Assembly (NCBI GenBank): GCA_036844945.1
Contig: DAIUEV010000011.1
Location: 1 to 64,000 of the forward strand
DNA: 64,000 nt
Direction: 5' to 3'
Source: Palsa-461 sp036844945
GTDB lineage: Bacteria > Actinomycetota > Acidimicrobiia > Acidimicrobiales > RAAP-2
Notes under the pieces: generated by a model
The model's database searches: none
What the model was told of the DNA's origin: nothing
The model's input: the letters and a program-made list of their open reading frames with translations, nothing else
Position numbers and translations under genes: made by a program
Shown: in pieces, positions 25,869 through 35,119 of the stretch
Layout: every line of letters begins with the position of its first letter
How positions within the stretch are numbered: the first letter of the stretch is position 1

Positions 25869-28091
25869 GTGACGAGGACCGCACCGAACGACGGGGCCGC
25901 CGCGGGCGTGCTCGGCCGGGTGGCCGCGTTCTGCTACCGCCGCCGCCGCCGGGTCCTCCTCACCTGGATCGTGGTGCTCGTCGGCGCCACCGCCGCCGCC
26001 CAGCTGATCGGCACCCGGTTCGAGAACAAGTTCACGTCGGGCAACGTGCCGTCCCAGCAGGCCCTCGATCTCCTGCAGTCCCGGTTCCCCTCGGCGGCCG
26101 GGGACAGCGCCCAGGTCGTGCTGAAGACGGCGGCCCCGGTCGCCTCCGGCGCGGACCGCGCCGACATCGAGGCACTGGCGACCCGGCTGGCGTCGCTGCC
26201 CGACGTCGCCTCGGTGGTGTCGCCCTTCTCGCCGGGTGGCGCGTTCCAAGTCTCCCGGGACGGGCACATCGCCTATCTCACCGTGAACTTCACGACCGTC
26301 TCCTACCGGCTCCCGAAGAGCGCGGTCGACGCGGTGGTCCACACCGCGCAGGCCGCGGCGCGCCCGGGCATCACCGTCGCCCTGGGCGGGGCCCCGATCT
26401 CGGGGGTGGTGGCGGCCTCGCCCGGACCGGCCGAGGGGATCGGGGTCACCGCGGCCATGGTGATCATGCTGGTGGCGTTCGGCTCGGCCGTGGCCATGGG
26501 CCTGCCGATCCTCATCGCGGTGCTCGGGCTGGCCATCGGCATCGCCGTCGAGGAGCTCCTGACCCACCTCCTCGTGATCCCGGTGTTCTCGCCCGAGCTC
26601 GCCGCCATGATGGGCCTCGGGGTCGGGATCGACTACGCCCTCCTCATCGTCACCCGGTTCCGTCAGCACCTGGGCGAGGGCATGGAGCCGGAGGCCGCGG
26701 TGGTGGCCGCGCTCAGCACCTCGGGCCGGGCGGTGCTGATCGCCGGCGGGACCGTCGTCATCTCCCTCTTCGGCCTGTTCCTCGTGGGCCAGCCCTACAT
26801 GATCGGCCTCTCGGTCGGCGCCATCGTGGCCGTCCTGCTCGTGCTGGTCGGCTCGCTCACCCTGCTCCCGGCCATGCTCGGGTTCGCCGGCCGGGCGATC
26901 GAGCGGCTCTCGGTGCGGCGCTCGGCCGGCCGCTCGCTCACTGTGACCGACCGGGGCTTCTGGTTCCGGTGGAGCCGGTCGATCCAGCGCCACCCCTGGC
27001 GCGGCGTGCTGGCGTCGGTCGCGGTGCTGGTCCTGCTGGCGGTTCCGCTGTTCTCGATGCGGCTCGCCTTCAGCGACTCGGGCAACGACCCGGCCTCGCT
27101 CACCACCCGCCAGGCCTACGACCTCCTCTCGGAGGGGTTCGGCCCCGGGTTCAACGGCCCGCTGGTGGTGGCGGTCTCCATGCCGGGGCCCTCGGCCCGC
27201 CCGACGGTCGAGCGGCTCGACGCCCGGATCGCGCGGACCCCCGGCGTCGCCACCACCGCCCCGGTCCGCTTCGACGCGGCGTCGGACGCCGCGGTCGTGA
27301 TCGCCGTCCCCACCACCGCGCCCCAGGCGGCGGCGACCCGGGCGCTCGTGCTCACACTGCGCGACTCGGTGATCCCGCCGGTCGTATCCGGGACCGGGGT
27401 CACCGCGTACGTGGGCGGGGAAACCGCGTCGGGCATCGACGCGGCCGACTACCTCTCGAGCCGCCTGCTCCTCGTGATCGCGGTGGTCATCCTCGTCTCG
27501 TTCCTCTTGCTCGGCTCGATGTTCCGGTCGCTCGCCATCCCGCTCAAGGCGGCGGTCATGAACCTGCTGTCGATCGGAGCCGCCTACGGGGTGATGGTCG
27601 CCGTCTTCCAGTGGGGCTGGCTCGGGGGCCTGTTCGCGATCGGGAAGACGTCGCCCATCGACCCGTGGATCCCGGTCGTGATGTTCACCATCCTGTTCGG
27701 GCTGTCCATGGACTACGAGGTGTTCCTGCTGTCCCGGATCGCCGAGCGGTGGCGGGAGACCGGCGACAACTCGCTCGCGGTCGCCGACGGGCTGGCCCGC
27801 ACGGCCCGGGTCATCACCGCGGCGGCGGCGGTCATGTTCTTCGTCTTCGGCTCCTTCGTGGTGAAGGACCCGCTCCACATCCTGAAGGTCTTCGGGCTCG
27901 GCCTGGCGGTGGCGATCCTGATCGACTCCACCATCGTCCGGATGGTGCTCGTGCCCTCGGTGATGGAGCTGCTCGGCCGGGTCAACTGGTGGATCCCGGC
28001 CTGGCTCGACCGGGTGCTGCCCCGGCTCGCCGAGGGGCCGCTGCCGGTGGGTGGCGGGTCCGGAGCGGCCGTACACTCGCCCGATGGCTGA
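25869..28091 (+). CDS. MMPL/RND family membrane transporter
   Basis: A 740-residue protein with two repeated halves. Each has one N-terminal helix, a large extracytoplasmic loop and about five more helices, giving roughly 12 in total. Conserved blocks are GIDYALLIVTRFR in the first half and SMDYEVFLLSRI in the second, the proton-relay Asp-Tyr pairs of MmpL proteins. Such proteins export lipids or siderophore-like compounds by proton antiport. GTG 25869 is preferred; GTG 25836 would overlap gatB. The last 8 bp overlap ilvD, whose promoter sits inside this gene. Confidence 0.87.
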   Translation: MTRTAPNDGAAAGVLGRVAAFCYRRRRRVLLTWIVVLVGATAAAQLIGTRFENKFTSGNVPSQQALDLLQSRFPSAAGDSAQVVLKTAAPVASGADRADIEALATRLASLPDVASVVSPFSPGGAFQVSRDGHIAYLTVNFTTVSYRLPKSAVDAVVHTAQAAARPGITVALGGAPISGVVAASPGPAEGIGVTAAMVIMLVAFGSAVAMGLPILIAVLGLAIGIAVEELLTHLLVIPVFSPELAAMMGLGVGIDYALLIVTRFRQHLGEGMEPEAAVVAALSTSGRAVLIAGGTVVISLFGLFLVGQPYMIGLSVGAIVAVLLVLVGSLTLLPAMLGFAGRAIERLSVRRSAGRSLTVTDRGFWFRWSRSIQRHPWRGVLASVAVLVLLAVPLFSMRLAFSDSGNDPASLTTRQAYDLLSEGFGPGFNGPLVVAVSMPGPSARPTVERLDARIARTPGVATTAPVRFDAASDAAVVIAVPTTAPQAAATRALVLTLRDSVIPPVVSGTGVTAYVGGETASGIDAADYLSSRLLLVIAVVILVSFLLLGSMFRSLAIPLKAAVMNLLSIGAAYGVMVAVFQWGWLGGLFAIGKTSPIDPWIPVVMFTILFGLSMDYEVFLLSRIAERWRETGDNSLAVADGLARTARVITAAAAVMFFVFGSFVVKDPLHILKVFGLGLAVAILIDSTIVRMVLVPSVMELLGRVNWWIPAWLDRVLPRLAEGPLPVGGGSGAAVHSPDG
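28072..28077 (+). promoter_or_regulatory. -10 box (TACACT) of ilvD
   Basis: TACACT ends 6 nt before ATG 28084 within the end of the MMPL gene. No ribosome-binding site is present, so ilvD is probably read from a leaderless mRNA. Confidence 0.5.
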
Positions 28092-29793
28092 CGCGAGGAA
28101 CCAGGTCGGGGCCGAGCGGCCGGGGATGAAGCCGCGGAGCTACGAGGTGACCGAGGGGTGGGCCCGGGCCCCGGCCCGGGCCATGCTCCGGGCGGTCGGC
28201 ATGACCGACGCCGACTGGGACAAGCCCCAGGTGGGCGTGGCCTCCAGCTGGAACGAGGTCACCCCCTGCAACCTCCCGCTCGCCCGGCTGGCCCAGCGCT
28301 CGAAGGAGGGCATCCGCAACGCGGGCGGGTTCCCCTTCGAGTTCGTGACCATCGCCGTCTCCGACGGCATCTCGATGGGGCACGAGGGGATGCGGGCATC
28401 GCTCGTCAGCCGCGAGATCATCGCCGACTCGGTCGAGGTGATGATGCACGCCGAGCGCTTCGACGCCCTCGTCGCGCTGGCCGGCTGCGACAAGTCGCTC
28501 CCGGGGATGCTGATGGCGGCGGCCCGGGTGAACCTCCCGACCGTCTTCCTCTACGGCGGGACGATCCTTCCCGGCCGGGTGGGGGACCGGGCCCTCGACG
28601 TGGTGAGCGTGTTCGAGGCGGTCGGCGCCCACGCGGTGCACGCGCTGACCGACGAGGAGCTCCGCCTCATCGAGCACAACGCCTGCCCGACCGAGGGCTC
28701 GTGCGCAGGCATGTTCACCGCCAACACCATGGCGTCGGTGGCCGAGGCCCTCGGCATGGCCCTGCCGGGCAGCTCCTCGCCGCCGGCGGTCGACCGCCGC
28801 CGCGACGACTTCGCGTACGCCTCGGGCATGGCGGTCATCGACCTGCTCGCCGCGAACATCCGGCCGCGCCAGATCATGACCAAGGAGGCATTCGAGAACG
28901 CCATCGCGGCGGTCATGGCCCTCGGCGGCTCCACCAACGCGGTGCTGCACCTCCTGGCGATCGCGAACGAGGCCCGCGTTGACCTCGAGCTCGAGGACTT
29001 CAACCGGGTCGCCAAGCGGGTCCCTCACATCACCGACGCCAAGCCCCACGGCCTTTACCACATGGTCGACGTCGACCGGGTGGGCGGCATCCCGGTGGTG
29101 TTGAAGGCGCTGCTCGACGACGGCCTGCTGCACGGCGACTGCCTCACCGTGACCGGCAAGACGATGGCCGAGAACCTCGCCGCGCTCGACCCGCCGGCCC
29201 CCGACGGCCGGGTGATCCACCCGACCAGCCGCCCCATCCACGCGGACGGGGGGATCGCCATCCTCACCGGCTCGCTCGCCCCGAACGGGGCGGTGGTCAA
29301 GGTGGCCGGGCTCGACGAGCTCGCGTTCGAGGGGACGGCCCGGGTCTTCGACGGGGAGGCGGCCGCGATGGAGGCGATCGTCTCGGGGTCGATCCAACCC
29401 GGGACGGTCCTCGTGATCCGCTACGAGGGCCCGAAGGGCGGGCCCGGGATGCGCGAGATGCTGGCGGTCACCGGCGCCCTCAGCGGGGCGGGCCGGGGGG
29501 CGGATTGCGCGCTAGTCACCGACGGCCGGTTCTCCGGCGGCACCCACGGGTTCTGCATCGGCCACGTCGCTCCCGAAGCGCTCGACGGTGGCCCCATCGC
29601 GCTCGTCGCCGACGGCGACCGGATCGCCATCGACGTGCACCGCCACGGGATCGACCTCCTGGTCGACGCAGGGGAGCTTGAGCGCCGCCGCGGCGAGCTG
29701 AAGGCGTTCGAGCCCCGCTACACCACCGGGGCGCTGGCCAAGTACGCGCGCCTCGTGACCGGCGCCGACCGGGGGGCGGTTACCCAGCCCTGA
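28084..29793 (+). CDS. ilvD: dihydroxy-acid dehydratase
   Basis: A 569-residue Fe-S dehydratase, the third common step of isoleucine and valine biosynthesis. Three cysteines with family spacing are Cys62 (PCN), Cys135 (GCDKSLPGM) and Cys207 (TEGSCAGMF), the [2Fe-2S] ligands. TDGRFSGGTHGFCIGH near the C-terminus is also diagnostic. The remaining ilv genes lie about 6 kb downstream. The start is set by the -10 box 6 nt upstream and overlaps the MMPL stop. Confidence 0.95.
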   Translation: MADARNQVGAERPGMKPRSYEVTEGWARAPARAMLRAVGMTDADWDKPQVGVASSWNEVTPCNLPLARLAQRSKEGIRNAGGFPFEFVTIAVSDGISMGHEGMRASLVSREIIADSVEVMMHAERFDALVALAGCDKSLPGMLMAAARVNLPTVFLYGGTILPGRVGDRALDVVSVFEAVGAHAVHALTDEELRLIEHNACPTEGSCAGMFTANTMASVAEALGMALPGSSSPPAVDRRRDDFAYASGMAVIDLLAANIRPRQIMTKEAFENAIAAVMALGGSTNAVLHLLAIANEARVDLELEDFNRVAKRVPHITDAKPHGLYHMVDVDRVGGIPVVLKALLDDGLLHGDCLTVTGKTMAENLAALDPPAPDGRVIHPTSRPIHADGGIAILTGSLAPNGAVVKVAGLDELAFEGTARVFDGEAAAMEAIVSGSIQPGTVLVIRYEGPKGGPGMREMLAVTGALSGAGRGADCALVTDGRFSGGTHGFCIGHVAPEALDGGPIALVADGDRIAIDVHRHGIDLLVDAGELERRRGELKAFEPRYTTGALAKYARLVTGADRGAVTQP

Positions 29794-29809
29794 GCGGGGC
29801 TGCCGCTCA
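29791..29809 (+). terminator. hairpin spanning the ilvD stop codon
   Basis: TGAGCGG (29791-29797) and CCGCTCA (29803-29809) pair around a 5-nt loop. The first arm contains the ilvD TGA stop itself. No T-tract follows. It is a likely terminator insulating vapBC. Confidence 0.5.
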
Positions 29810-29839
29810 TGGCAGCTCCGGCGAACCTGCTGCAAAACG

Positions 29840-29858
29840 CTGCTAGTAGCAGTATTAT
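29840..29858 (+). promoter_or_regulatory. vapBC promoter and operator palindrome
   Basis: CTGCTA-G-TAGCAG (29840-29852) is a perfect palindrome abutting TATTAT (29853-29858), a near-consensus -10 box that ends 6 nt before the vapB ATG. This is the expected site for autorepression by a VapBC complex on a leaderless-type transcript. Confidence 0.6.
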
Positions 29859-29864
29859 GAAGGC

Positions 29865-30098
29865 ATGGCTGCGATCACCATCCGCGACGTCCCTGGGGAA
29901 ACCCGCGACGCCCTCGCTGCGCGTGCCGCGTCGACCGGGCGGTCGCTGCAGGAGTATCTGCGACATCAGCTGATCGAACTGGCCCGCCGTCCCGATCCGG
30001 AGGCCCTGCTCGTCCAGATTCGCGAGCGCAAGCTCAGTGCAGGCAGCAAGCTGCCGGCCCAGAAGATCCTTGGGCACTTGGCTGCTGACCGCCGGTGA
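29865..30098 (+). CDS. VapB/FitA-type antitoxin
   Basis: A 77-residue antitoxin. The N-terminal ribbon-helix-helix segment (AAITIRDVPGETRDALAARA) binds DNA as a dimer. The C-terminal RRPDPEALLVQIRERK region would occupy the toxin active site. It overlaps the toxin start by 4 nt (GTGA). The palindrome over its promoter fits autoregulation. Confidence 0.85.
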   Translation: MAAITIRDVPGETRDALAARAASTGRSLQEYLRHQLIELARRPDPEALLVQIRERKLSAGSKLPAQKILGHLAADRR

Positions 30099-30520
30099 CT
30101 CTGGTCGTCGACGCGTCCGTCGTCGTCGCCGCCCTCGTGGACACCGGAGCCGATGGAACGTGGGCCGAGGGGATCCTTGGTTCGGACGCGCTCGCCGCGC
30201 CACACCTGCTGCACGTCGAGGTGGCAAATGTGCTCCGCCGAGCTTCGCTCGCCGGGGATATCTCTCCCGATTCGGCATCGCTCGGGCATGCGGACTTGCT
30301 GAAACTTCGGATCGATCTGTTCGACTATGAGCCCGTCGCCGAACGGGTGTGGGCGCTCCGCGACGCGCTCACTCCCCATGACGGTTGGTACGTCGCACTC
30401 GCCGAATTGCTGAACGCCCCCCTTGCCACGCTGGACCTCCGGGTCACTCGATCGCCGCGGGCAGATTGCCAGTTCATCACCCCCGAGCCACCCCGAGGTT
30501 CGGGACGCCTGCACGGCTAA
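30095..30520 (+). CDS. VapC PIN-domain ribonuclease toxin
   Basis: A 141-residue PIN domain. The acidic metal-binding residues are Asp6 (VVDASVVV), Glu42 (HVEVANVLRR), Asp96 (LTPHDGWYVALAE) and Asp114 (ATLDLR). VapC toxins cleave tRNA or rRNA when released from VapB. All four acidic positions are intact, so the toxin should be active. Codon use is less GC-extreme than in neighbouring genes, consistent with a mobile toxin-antitoxin module. Confidence 0.87.
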   Translation: MTLVVDASVVVAALVDTGADGTWAEGILGSDALAAPHLLHVEVANVLRRASLAGDISPDSASLGHADLLKLRIDLFDYEPVAERVWALRDALTPHDGWYVALAELLNAPLATLDLRVTRSPRADCQFITPEPPRGSGRLHG

Positions 30521-30680
30521 TTCGCCTACCGTTCGGCGCATTTTCGTTCCCGACACCGGCATAACAACTCCCTAACACCTTCGACATGACCCGATTACGG
30601 CCCGGTCCGAGGATGGGCACACAACGAGCTGGGGGTCGTGGTGTGAAGCCATCGGACCGAACGCAGGGGGGCGAGGGGCG

Positions 30681-32006
30681 ATGACGCTCGACACCACCAG
30701 CTCGATCGCCCTGCTCTACCGGCGAATGGGCTTCGGGGCGTCCCCGGCCGAGCTCAGCGCCGGGGTGACCGCCGGCTATACCGCCACCGTCGACACGCTC
30801 CTCTCGGGGCTCGGCCAGCCCGACCCCGGCGGCGACGCGATCGCCCCGCCGACCTTCGCGCCGCTGCCGACCAACCTGCTCCAGATCCGGAGCGACCCGG
30901 CCGCCCGCCAGAGCTACCTGCAGTCCCTGCGCACCGAGGACCGGGAACTGCTCGCCTGGTGGGTCGCCCGCATGGTGGCGTCCACCAACCCCGCCCAGGA
31001 GAAGCTCACCCTGCTCCTCCACGGGCACTTCCCGACCGCGATCTCCAAGGTCCGCTTCGCGCAGTTCATGTACCAGCAGAACCAGCTGTTCCGCACCCAG
31101 GGGGCCGGCGACTTCCAGGCCCTCACCCAGGCGGTGGCGGCCGACCCGGCGATGCTCATCTGGCTGGACGCGTCCTCGGACAAGGCTTCGGACCCCAACG
31201 AGAACTTCGCCCGGGAGCTGATGGAGCGCTTCACCATGGGCATCGGCACCTACACCGAGGCCGACGTCCGGGCGGCCGCCTACGCCTTCACCGGCTGGCG
31301 CCTCGACCTGCGCACCGGCGCCTTCTCGATCTCCCCGCTCGACCACTCGAACGCCCCCCAGAGCTTCCTCGGGCACACCGGAATCTCCTCGGGCACCCAG
31401 GTCATCGACATCGTCACCACCACCCCCGCCTCGTCGCGCTACGTGCCGTCGGCGTTGTGGAGCCACCTGGCCAGTCCGGTGACGCCGAAGAGCGCGGTGG
31501 CCACCGACCTCGCGCCGGGGTACGCGGCCGGCCGGAACATCGGCACCCTGCTGAAGTCGATCCTCAGCCACCCGGACTTCCTCACCCCGGCGACCGCCGG
31601 CGGGCTGATCAAGCAGCCGATCGAATACGTGGTGGGTGCCCTCCGGGCGCTCTCGGTCCCAGGCAACGAGATCCAGGCCCGCCCCGAGGGCGCGCTCGCG
31701 GTGCTGGCCGAGCTCGGCCAGGTCCCCTTCGACCCGCCGAGCGTCGGCGGATGGGGCCAGAACAGCTACTGGCTCTCGACGGCGGCGGCGCTCGTCCGCT
31801 GGGAGTTCGCGGCGCGGCTCAGCGCGCTGGGCGACATCTCGATGGTCGCCGACGCGGCGCCGTCGGGCCGGGTCGAGGCGGTCGGCCAGCTCCTCTCCGT
31901 GCCCACCTGGACCAAGACGACCGCCAAGGCCCTGTCGGCCGCCTCGGCGAACCCGCAGAACGTGGTCACCCTGGCCCTCGTCTCGCCCGAATACGTGAGC
32001 AACTGA
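30681..32006 (+). CDS. DUF1800 family protein
   Basis: A 441-residue protein with the family's opening (LLYRRMGFGASPAEL), LTLLLHGHFPT and the conserved NENFARELMERFTMGIGTYTE block. DUF1800 proteins nearly always precede a DUF1501 protein, as here, and the pair is thought to act outside the cytoplasm, but no reaction is known. ATG 30681 follows a purine-rich GGGGGGCGAGGGGC. The DUF1501 gene starts 1 nt after its stop. Confidence 0.85.
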   Translation: MTLDTTSSIALLYRRMGFGASPAELSAGVTAGYTATVDTLLSGLGQPDPGGDAIAPPTFAPLPTNLLQIRSDPAARQSYLQSLRTEDRELLAWWVARMVASTNPAQEKLTLLLHGHFPTAISKVRFAQFMYQQNQLFRTQGAGDFQALTQAVAADPAMLIWLDASSDKASDPNENFARELMERFTMGIGTYTEADVRAAAYAFTGWRLDLRTGAFSISPLDHSNAPQSFLGHTGISSGTQVIDIVTTTPASSRYVPSALWSHLASPVTPKSAVATDLAPGYAAGRNIGTLLKSILSHPDFLTPATAGGLIKQPIEYVVGALRALSVPGNEIQARPEGALAVLAELGQVPFDPPSVGGWGQNSYWLSTAAALVRWEFAARLSALGDISMVADAAPSGRVEAVGQLLSVPTWTKTTAKALSAASANPQNVVTLALVSPEYVSN

Positions 32007-32007
32007 C

Positions 32008-33360
32008 ATGGGAGCCCCGATGCCGCCGGACGTGAACGAGCAAGCCGGGTCGCACCCGACCATGAGCCGGCGCCGGTTCCTCTCCTTGGCCGGCGCCGGC
32101 ATCGCCGGGGTGGCCGGCGCCAACGCGCTCGGGGCCGCCTTCTGGGAGCAGCTGGCCGGAGCCGCGTCCACCGGCGGCACCAAGGGCAGTCTCGGCTCGA
32201 CCACCGGCCGGACCCTCGTCCTCGTCACCCTCTACGGCGGCAACGACGGCCTCAACACCGTGGTCCCGTACACCAACCCCGCCTATGCGCCGGCCCGGGG
32301 CATCCTCGCCGTCGACCCCTCGACCGTGCTCCCGCTCGGCGAGGGCTTCGGGCTCCACCCCTCCATGCCGCGCTTCCACAAGCTCTGGACCGACAAGCAC
32401 CTGGCCATCGTGCACGGGGTCGGCTTCGCCAACCCCAACTACAGCCACTTCGAGTCCATGGACATCTGGCAGACCGGCGAGCCGACCGACCCGTCGGGGT
32501 CGGGGTGGCTCGGCCGCTGGATGGACAAGACCGGCGCCGACCCGTTGCGGGCCGTCGCCATCGGCCCCACGGTGCCGACGCTGCTCGCCGGCGAGAAGGT
32601 GCAGGCCGCCGCGATCGCGCCGGGACCGATCCGGCTCCCCGGCACCCCGGCCCAGGTGGCGCGCTACAAGACGCTCGCGTCGACCGGCCGCGGCGAGGCG
32701 CCCCTGCTCGCCGGCGCCGCCCGCTCCAACGCCGACCTCCTCGAGGTGGACCGGGTGCTCGGGCCGATCCTGGCCAAGACCGCCAACGCCAACCCGCTGC
32801 ATCTCACCGGGGCCGACGCCCCGAACGCCGCCGGCTCGGCCAACTCGCTCGCTATCGCGAACGGCGGGGGCGGGACGTCCTCGGCCAACGTGCTCTCGAC
32901 CCAGCTGTCGGTGGTGGCCAACCTCCTCCTCGCCGGCGCGCCGGCCGAGGTCTACAGCGTGGAGCTGGGCGGGTTCGACACCCACACCGAGCAGGTCGGG
33001 ACCCAGTCGGCGCTCCTCCCGCAGCTCGACACCGCGGTGGGGGCCTTCCTCGACGCGATCTCGACCACCATGCGGGGGAAGGAGACCGTGGTCGTCGTCT
33101 ACACCGAGTTCGGCCGGCGGGTGGCCGCCAACGCCAGCGCCGGCACCGACCACGGCTGGGCCAACGTGGCATTCGCGGCCGGCCACCCGGTGAAGGGCGG
33201 CTTCTACGGCGAGCCGCCCAGCCTCACCAACCTGTCGGAGGGGAACCAGATCTACACCCTCGACTTCCGGCACCTGTACGCGACGGTCCTCGACCAGGTG
33301 ATCGGCGTCGACCCGGCCAGCTTCCTCGGCCAGAAGTTCTCGACCGTCGGCTTCCTCTAA
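32008..33360 (+). CDS. DUF1501 family protein with Tat signal
   Basis: A 450-residue member of the DUF1501 (sulfatase-like fold) family. A twin-arginine signal, SRRRFLSLAGAG, begins about residue 20, so it is exported folded. LVTLYGGNDGLNTVVPY, YSHFESMDIWQTGE and YTEFGRRVAANASAGTDHG are family blocks. The start may be ATG 32008, 32020 or 32062 (directly before the Tat motif). It forms a two-gene operon with the DUF1800 gene. Confidence 0.87.
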   Translation: MGAPMPPDVNEQAGSHPTMSRRRFLSLAGAGIAGVAGANALGAAFWEQLAGAASTGGTKGSLGSTTGRTLVLVTLYGGNDGLNTVVPYTNPAYAPARGILAVDPSTVLPLGEGFGLHPSMPRFHKLWTDKHLAIVHGVGFANPNYSHFESMDIWQTGEPTDPSGSGWLGRWMDKTGADPLRAVAIGPTVPTLLAGEKVQAAAIAPGPIRLPGTPAQVARYKTLASTGRGEAPLLAGAARSNADLLEVDRVLGPILAKTANANPLHLTGADAPNAAGSANSLAIANGGGGTSSANVLSTQLSVVANLLLAGAPAEVYSVELGGFDTHTEQVGTQSALLPQLDTAVGAFLDAISTTMRGKETVVVVYTEFGRRVAANASAGTDHGWANVAFAAGHPVKGGFYGEPPSLTNLSEGNQIYTLDFRHLYATVLDQVIGVDPASFLGQKFSTVGFL

Positions 33361-33443
33361 CCCGGAGGCGCCCGGCCGGGGGCGGGTATCCTTCCTCACC
33401 CTGCGGGCGGGGACCCCGCAGCGGAACCCGGGGACCGACGCGC

Positions 33444-33899
33444 ATGGACCACCCTGTCGTCCAGCAGTTCGCCCAGGCCTGGAGCAACCACGACGGCCGG
33501 GCCCTCCAGGCGCTCATGGCCGACGACGCCCTCTACGAGGTGGTGCCCCAGGGCCGCGTGTTCCGACCCGACGCGCTGCCCGAGCAGGTCTCGTTCATGG
33601 AGAGCCTGGCTTCGGACTTCTCGGTGCGGCTGGTCTCCTCGCTCGTCGAACAGGACCGCTGCGCGGTGGAGTTCGAGCTGTCGGGGACGAACGACGGGCC
33701 GTTCGCGCCCTTCCGGCTGGCGCCGTCGGGGCGCCCGTTCACCATCCGGGGGATGTGGCTCTTCGCGTTCGCCGGTGACCGGATCGCCTCGTGCCGCGCC
33801 TACTGGGACTTCTCCGGGCTCCTGCGCCAGGTCGGGGTGGCGCCACCCGGCGAGGTGGGCTGGCAGCTCGACAGCTGGGCCGAGGAGAGTGACGGTTAG
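33444..33899 (+). CDS. SnoaL-like / NTF2-fold protein
   Basis: A 151-residue alpha+beta cone-fold protein. It begins VVQQFAQAWSNHDGRALQALM, the usual helix of SnoaL-like polyketide cyclase or ketosteroid-isomerase relatives, and has FTIRGMWLFAFAGDRIASCRAYWDF at the C-terminal sheet. Its reaction is unknown. A TATCCT box lies at 33387-33392. Its stop overlaps the convergent HTH gene by 3 bp. Confidence 0.7.
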   Translation: MDHPVVQQFAQAWSNHDGRALQALMADDALYEVVPQGRVFRPDALPEQVSFMESLASDFSVRLVSSLVEQDRCAVEFELSGTNDGPFAPFRLAPSGRPFTIRGMWLFAFAGDRIASCRAYWDFSGLLRQVGVAPPGEVGWQLDSWAEESDG

Positions 33900-34375
33900 C
33901 GCCGCTCCTTGACCATGCGGGACACCAGCTGGCGGGAGACCCGCCAGGTCCGGGCGATGTCGGCCTTCGTCGCCCCCTCGGCCTCGGCGGCCCGGAACAG
34001 CGAGCGCAAGAGCGCGTGCTGGGCGGCCCGGGCCCGCGCCGCCGCCTCGTTCAGCGCCTCGCGTCGGCCGGGCAGGTTCATGGACTGGGCCAGCTCGAGG
34101 ACCGGCACGCCGGACTCGATCACGCCGATCGCACGGTGCATCGCGATGTCGAGCCGGTCGAAAAGGAGCTTCAGCTCCTTGCTGGCCTCGCTCACCGAGC
34201 GCATCGCCGCGACGACCTCGTCGCTCGGGGCGGCCAACCGCCCGGGCGGGGTAGCCCCGTCGGGGCGGGTGTCGTGGTCCTGCGCCAATCCGTCCTCTGT
34301 CTTTCTCTTCCTTTCCGGGGAGCCGCCGCGGGCGGAAATCCCGGCAAGAGCCGATTTGGCACTTCCCAGTGTCAT
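33896..34375 (-). CDS. small HTH DNA-binding protein
   Basis: A protein of up to 159 residues. The C-terminal helix-turn-helix (GATKADIARTWRVSRQLVSR) resembles resolvase/Fis-like recognition helices, and the middle is helical with Glu/Lys-rich segments. The ATG at 34375 gives the longest form. On this strand TTGACA (34396-34391) and GACACT (34373-34368) are spaced 17 bp, placing transcription inside that frame, so a TTG at 34288 with a purine-rich upstream tract is an alternative start. It is divergent from tetR and may regulate it. Confidence 0.6.
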   Translation of the reverse strand: MTLGSAKSALAGISARGGSPERKRKTEDGLAQDHDTRPDGATPPGRLAAPSDEVVAAMRSVSEASKELKLLFDRLDIAMHRAIGVIESGVPVLELAQSMNLPGRREALNEAAARARAAQHALLRSLFRAAEAEGATKADIARTWRVSRQLVSRMVKERR

Positions 34376-34429
34376 ATAGGCGGAATAGAATGTCAAGAGT
34401 ATCGAGCCCCCGTCGCGGGAGACCCGACC

Positions 34430-35056
34430 ATGGCGCAGGTCCCATTCTCTGACCGCCGGCCAGGCCTCCGGGCCGAGCAGCGATCCGTGGCCGACTCCCG
34501 GATCCTCGAGGGGGCCATGGCGGTGTTCGCCGAGAAGGGCCTCGAGGGGACGGTCGACGACGTGGCCGGGGCGGCGGGGGTCAGCCGCCGGACGGTCTTC
34601 CGCCACTTCGACTCCCACGGCGAGCTGTTCGCCGCCGCCATCGACCGGATCCTCGCCACCTACGAGGAGCGGCTGCCCGGCCCGCCGGCCGCCGGGGAGG
34701 ACTGGGAGGCGTGGCTGCAGCGGACGTGTCTGACCCTCCACGAGCTGCACCAGGAGCTCCTCGGCCGGGGGTTCTGGTATGCGCACATGGACTGGCCGGG
34801 GGCCGGCCCCGAGGTCCGGGCCGCGCTGGCCGGCCGGACCGAGCTGCGCAATCGGATGGCGGGCAAGCTGGCCGGCCGGGCCTGGAGCGGGCGGGGCTGC
34901 GCGGGGACCCCGCCCGGCTGGGTCGTCGAGGCCTTCGGCTTGGTGCTCTCCGGCTTCGGTTCGGCGGCGATGGCCGGACTCGGGACCGAGGGTGCGGCCG
35001 ACTGCAGCGCCCGGATCCTCTCGGCGGTAGTGGCCACGGCGGCGGCGGCGGAATGA
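34430..35056 (+). CDS. TetR family transcriptional regulator
   Basis: A 208-residue TetR-type repressor. The N-terminal HTH is at about 20-65 (ILEGAMAVFAEKGLEGTVDD, then GVSRRTVFRHFDSHGELF). The C-terminal ligand domain is unassigned. The ATG is preceded by GGGAGA, and a TAGAAT -10 box lies at 34386-34391. A hairpin separates it from the ilv leader. Confidence 0.87.
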   Translation: MAQVPFSDRRPGLRAEQRSVADSRILEGAMAVFAEKGLEGTVDDVAGAAGVSRRTVFRHFDSHGELFAAAIDRILATYEERLPGPPAAGEDWEAWLQRTCLTLHELHQELLGRGFWYAHMDWPGAGPEVRAALAGRTELRNRMAGKLAGRAWSGRGCAGTPPGWVVEAFGLVLSGFGSAAMAGLGTEGAADCSARILSAVVATAAAAE

Positions 35057-35071
35057 GCGGCCGGGCCCGGC

Positions 35072-35104
35072 CCGACGGGCGCCGCGGTGGGGCGTGCCCG
35101 TCGG
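35072..35104 (+). terminator. terminator hairpin after tetR
   Basis: CCGACGGGC (35072-35080) pairs perfectly with GCCCGTCGG (35096-35104) across a 15-nt loop. A 14-bp GC palindrome at 35059-35072 immediately precedes it. It insulates tetR from the ilvBNC leader promoter. Confidence 0.5.
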
Positions 35105-35119
35105 TGAGCGTCCGGAAGG

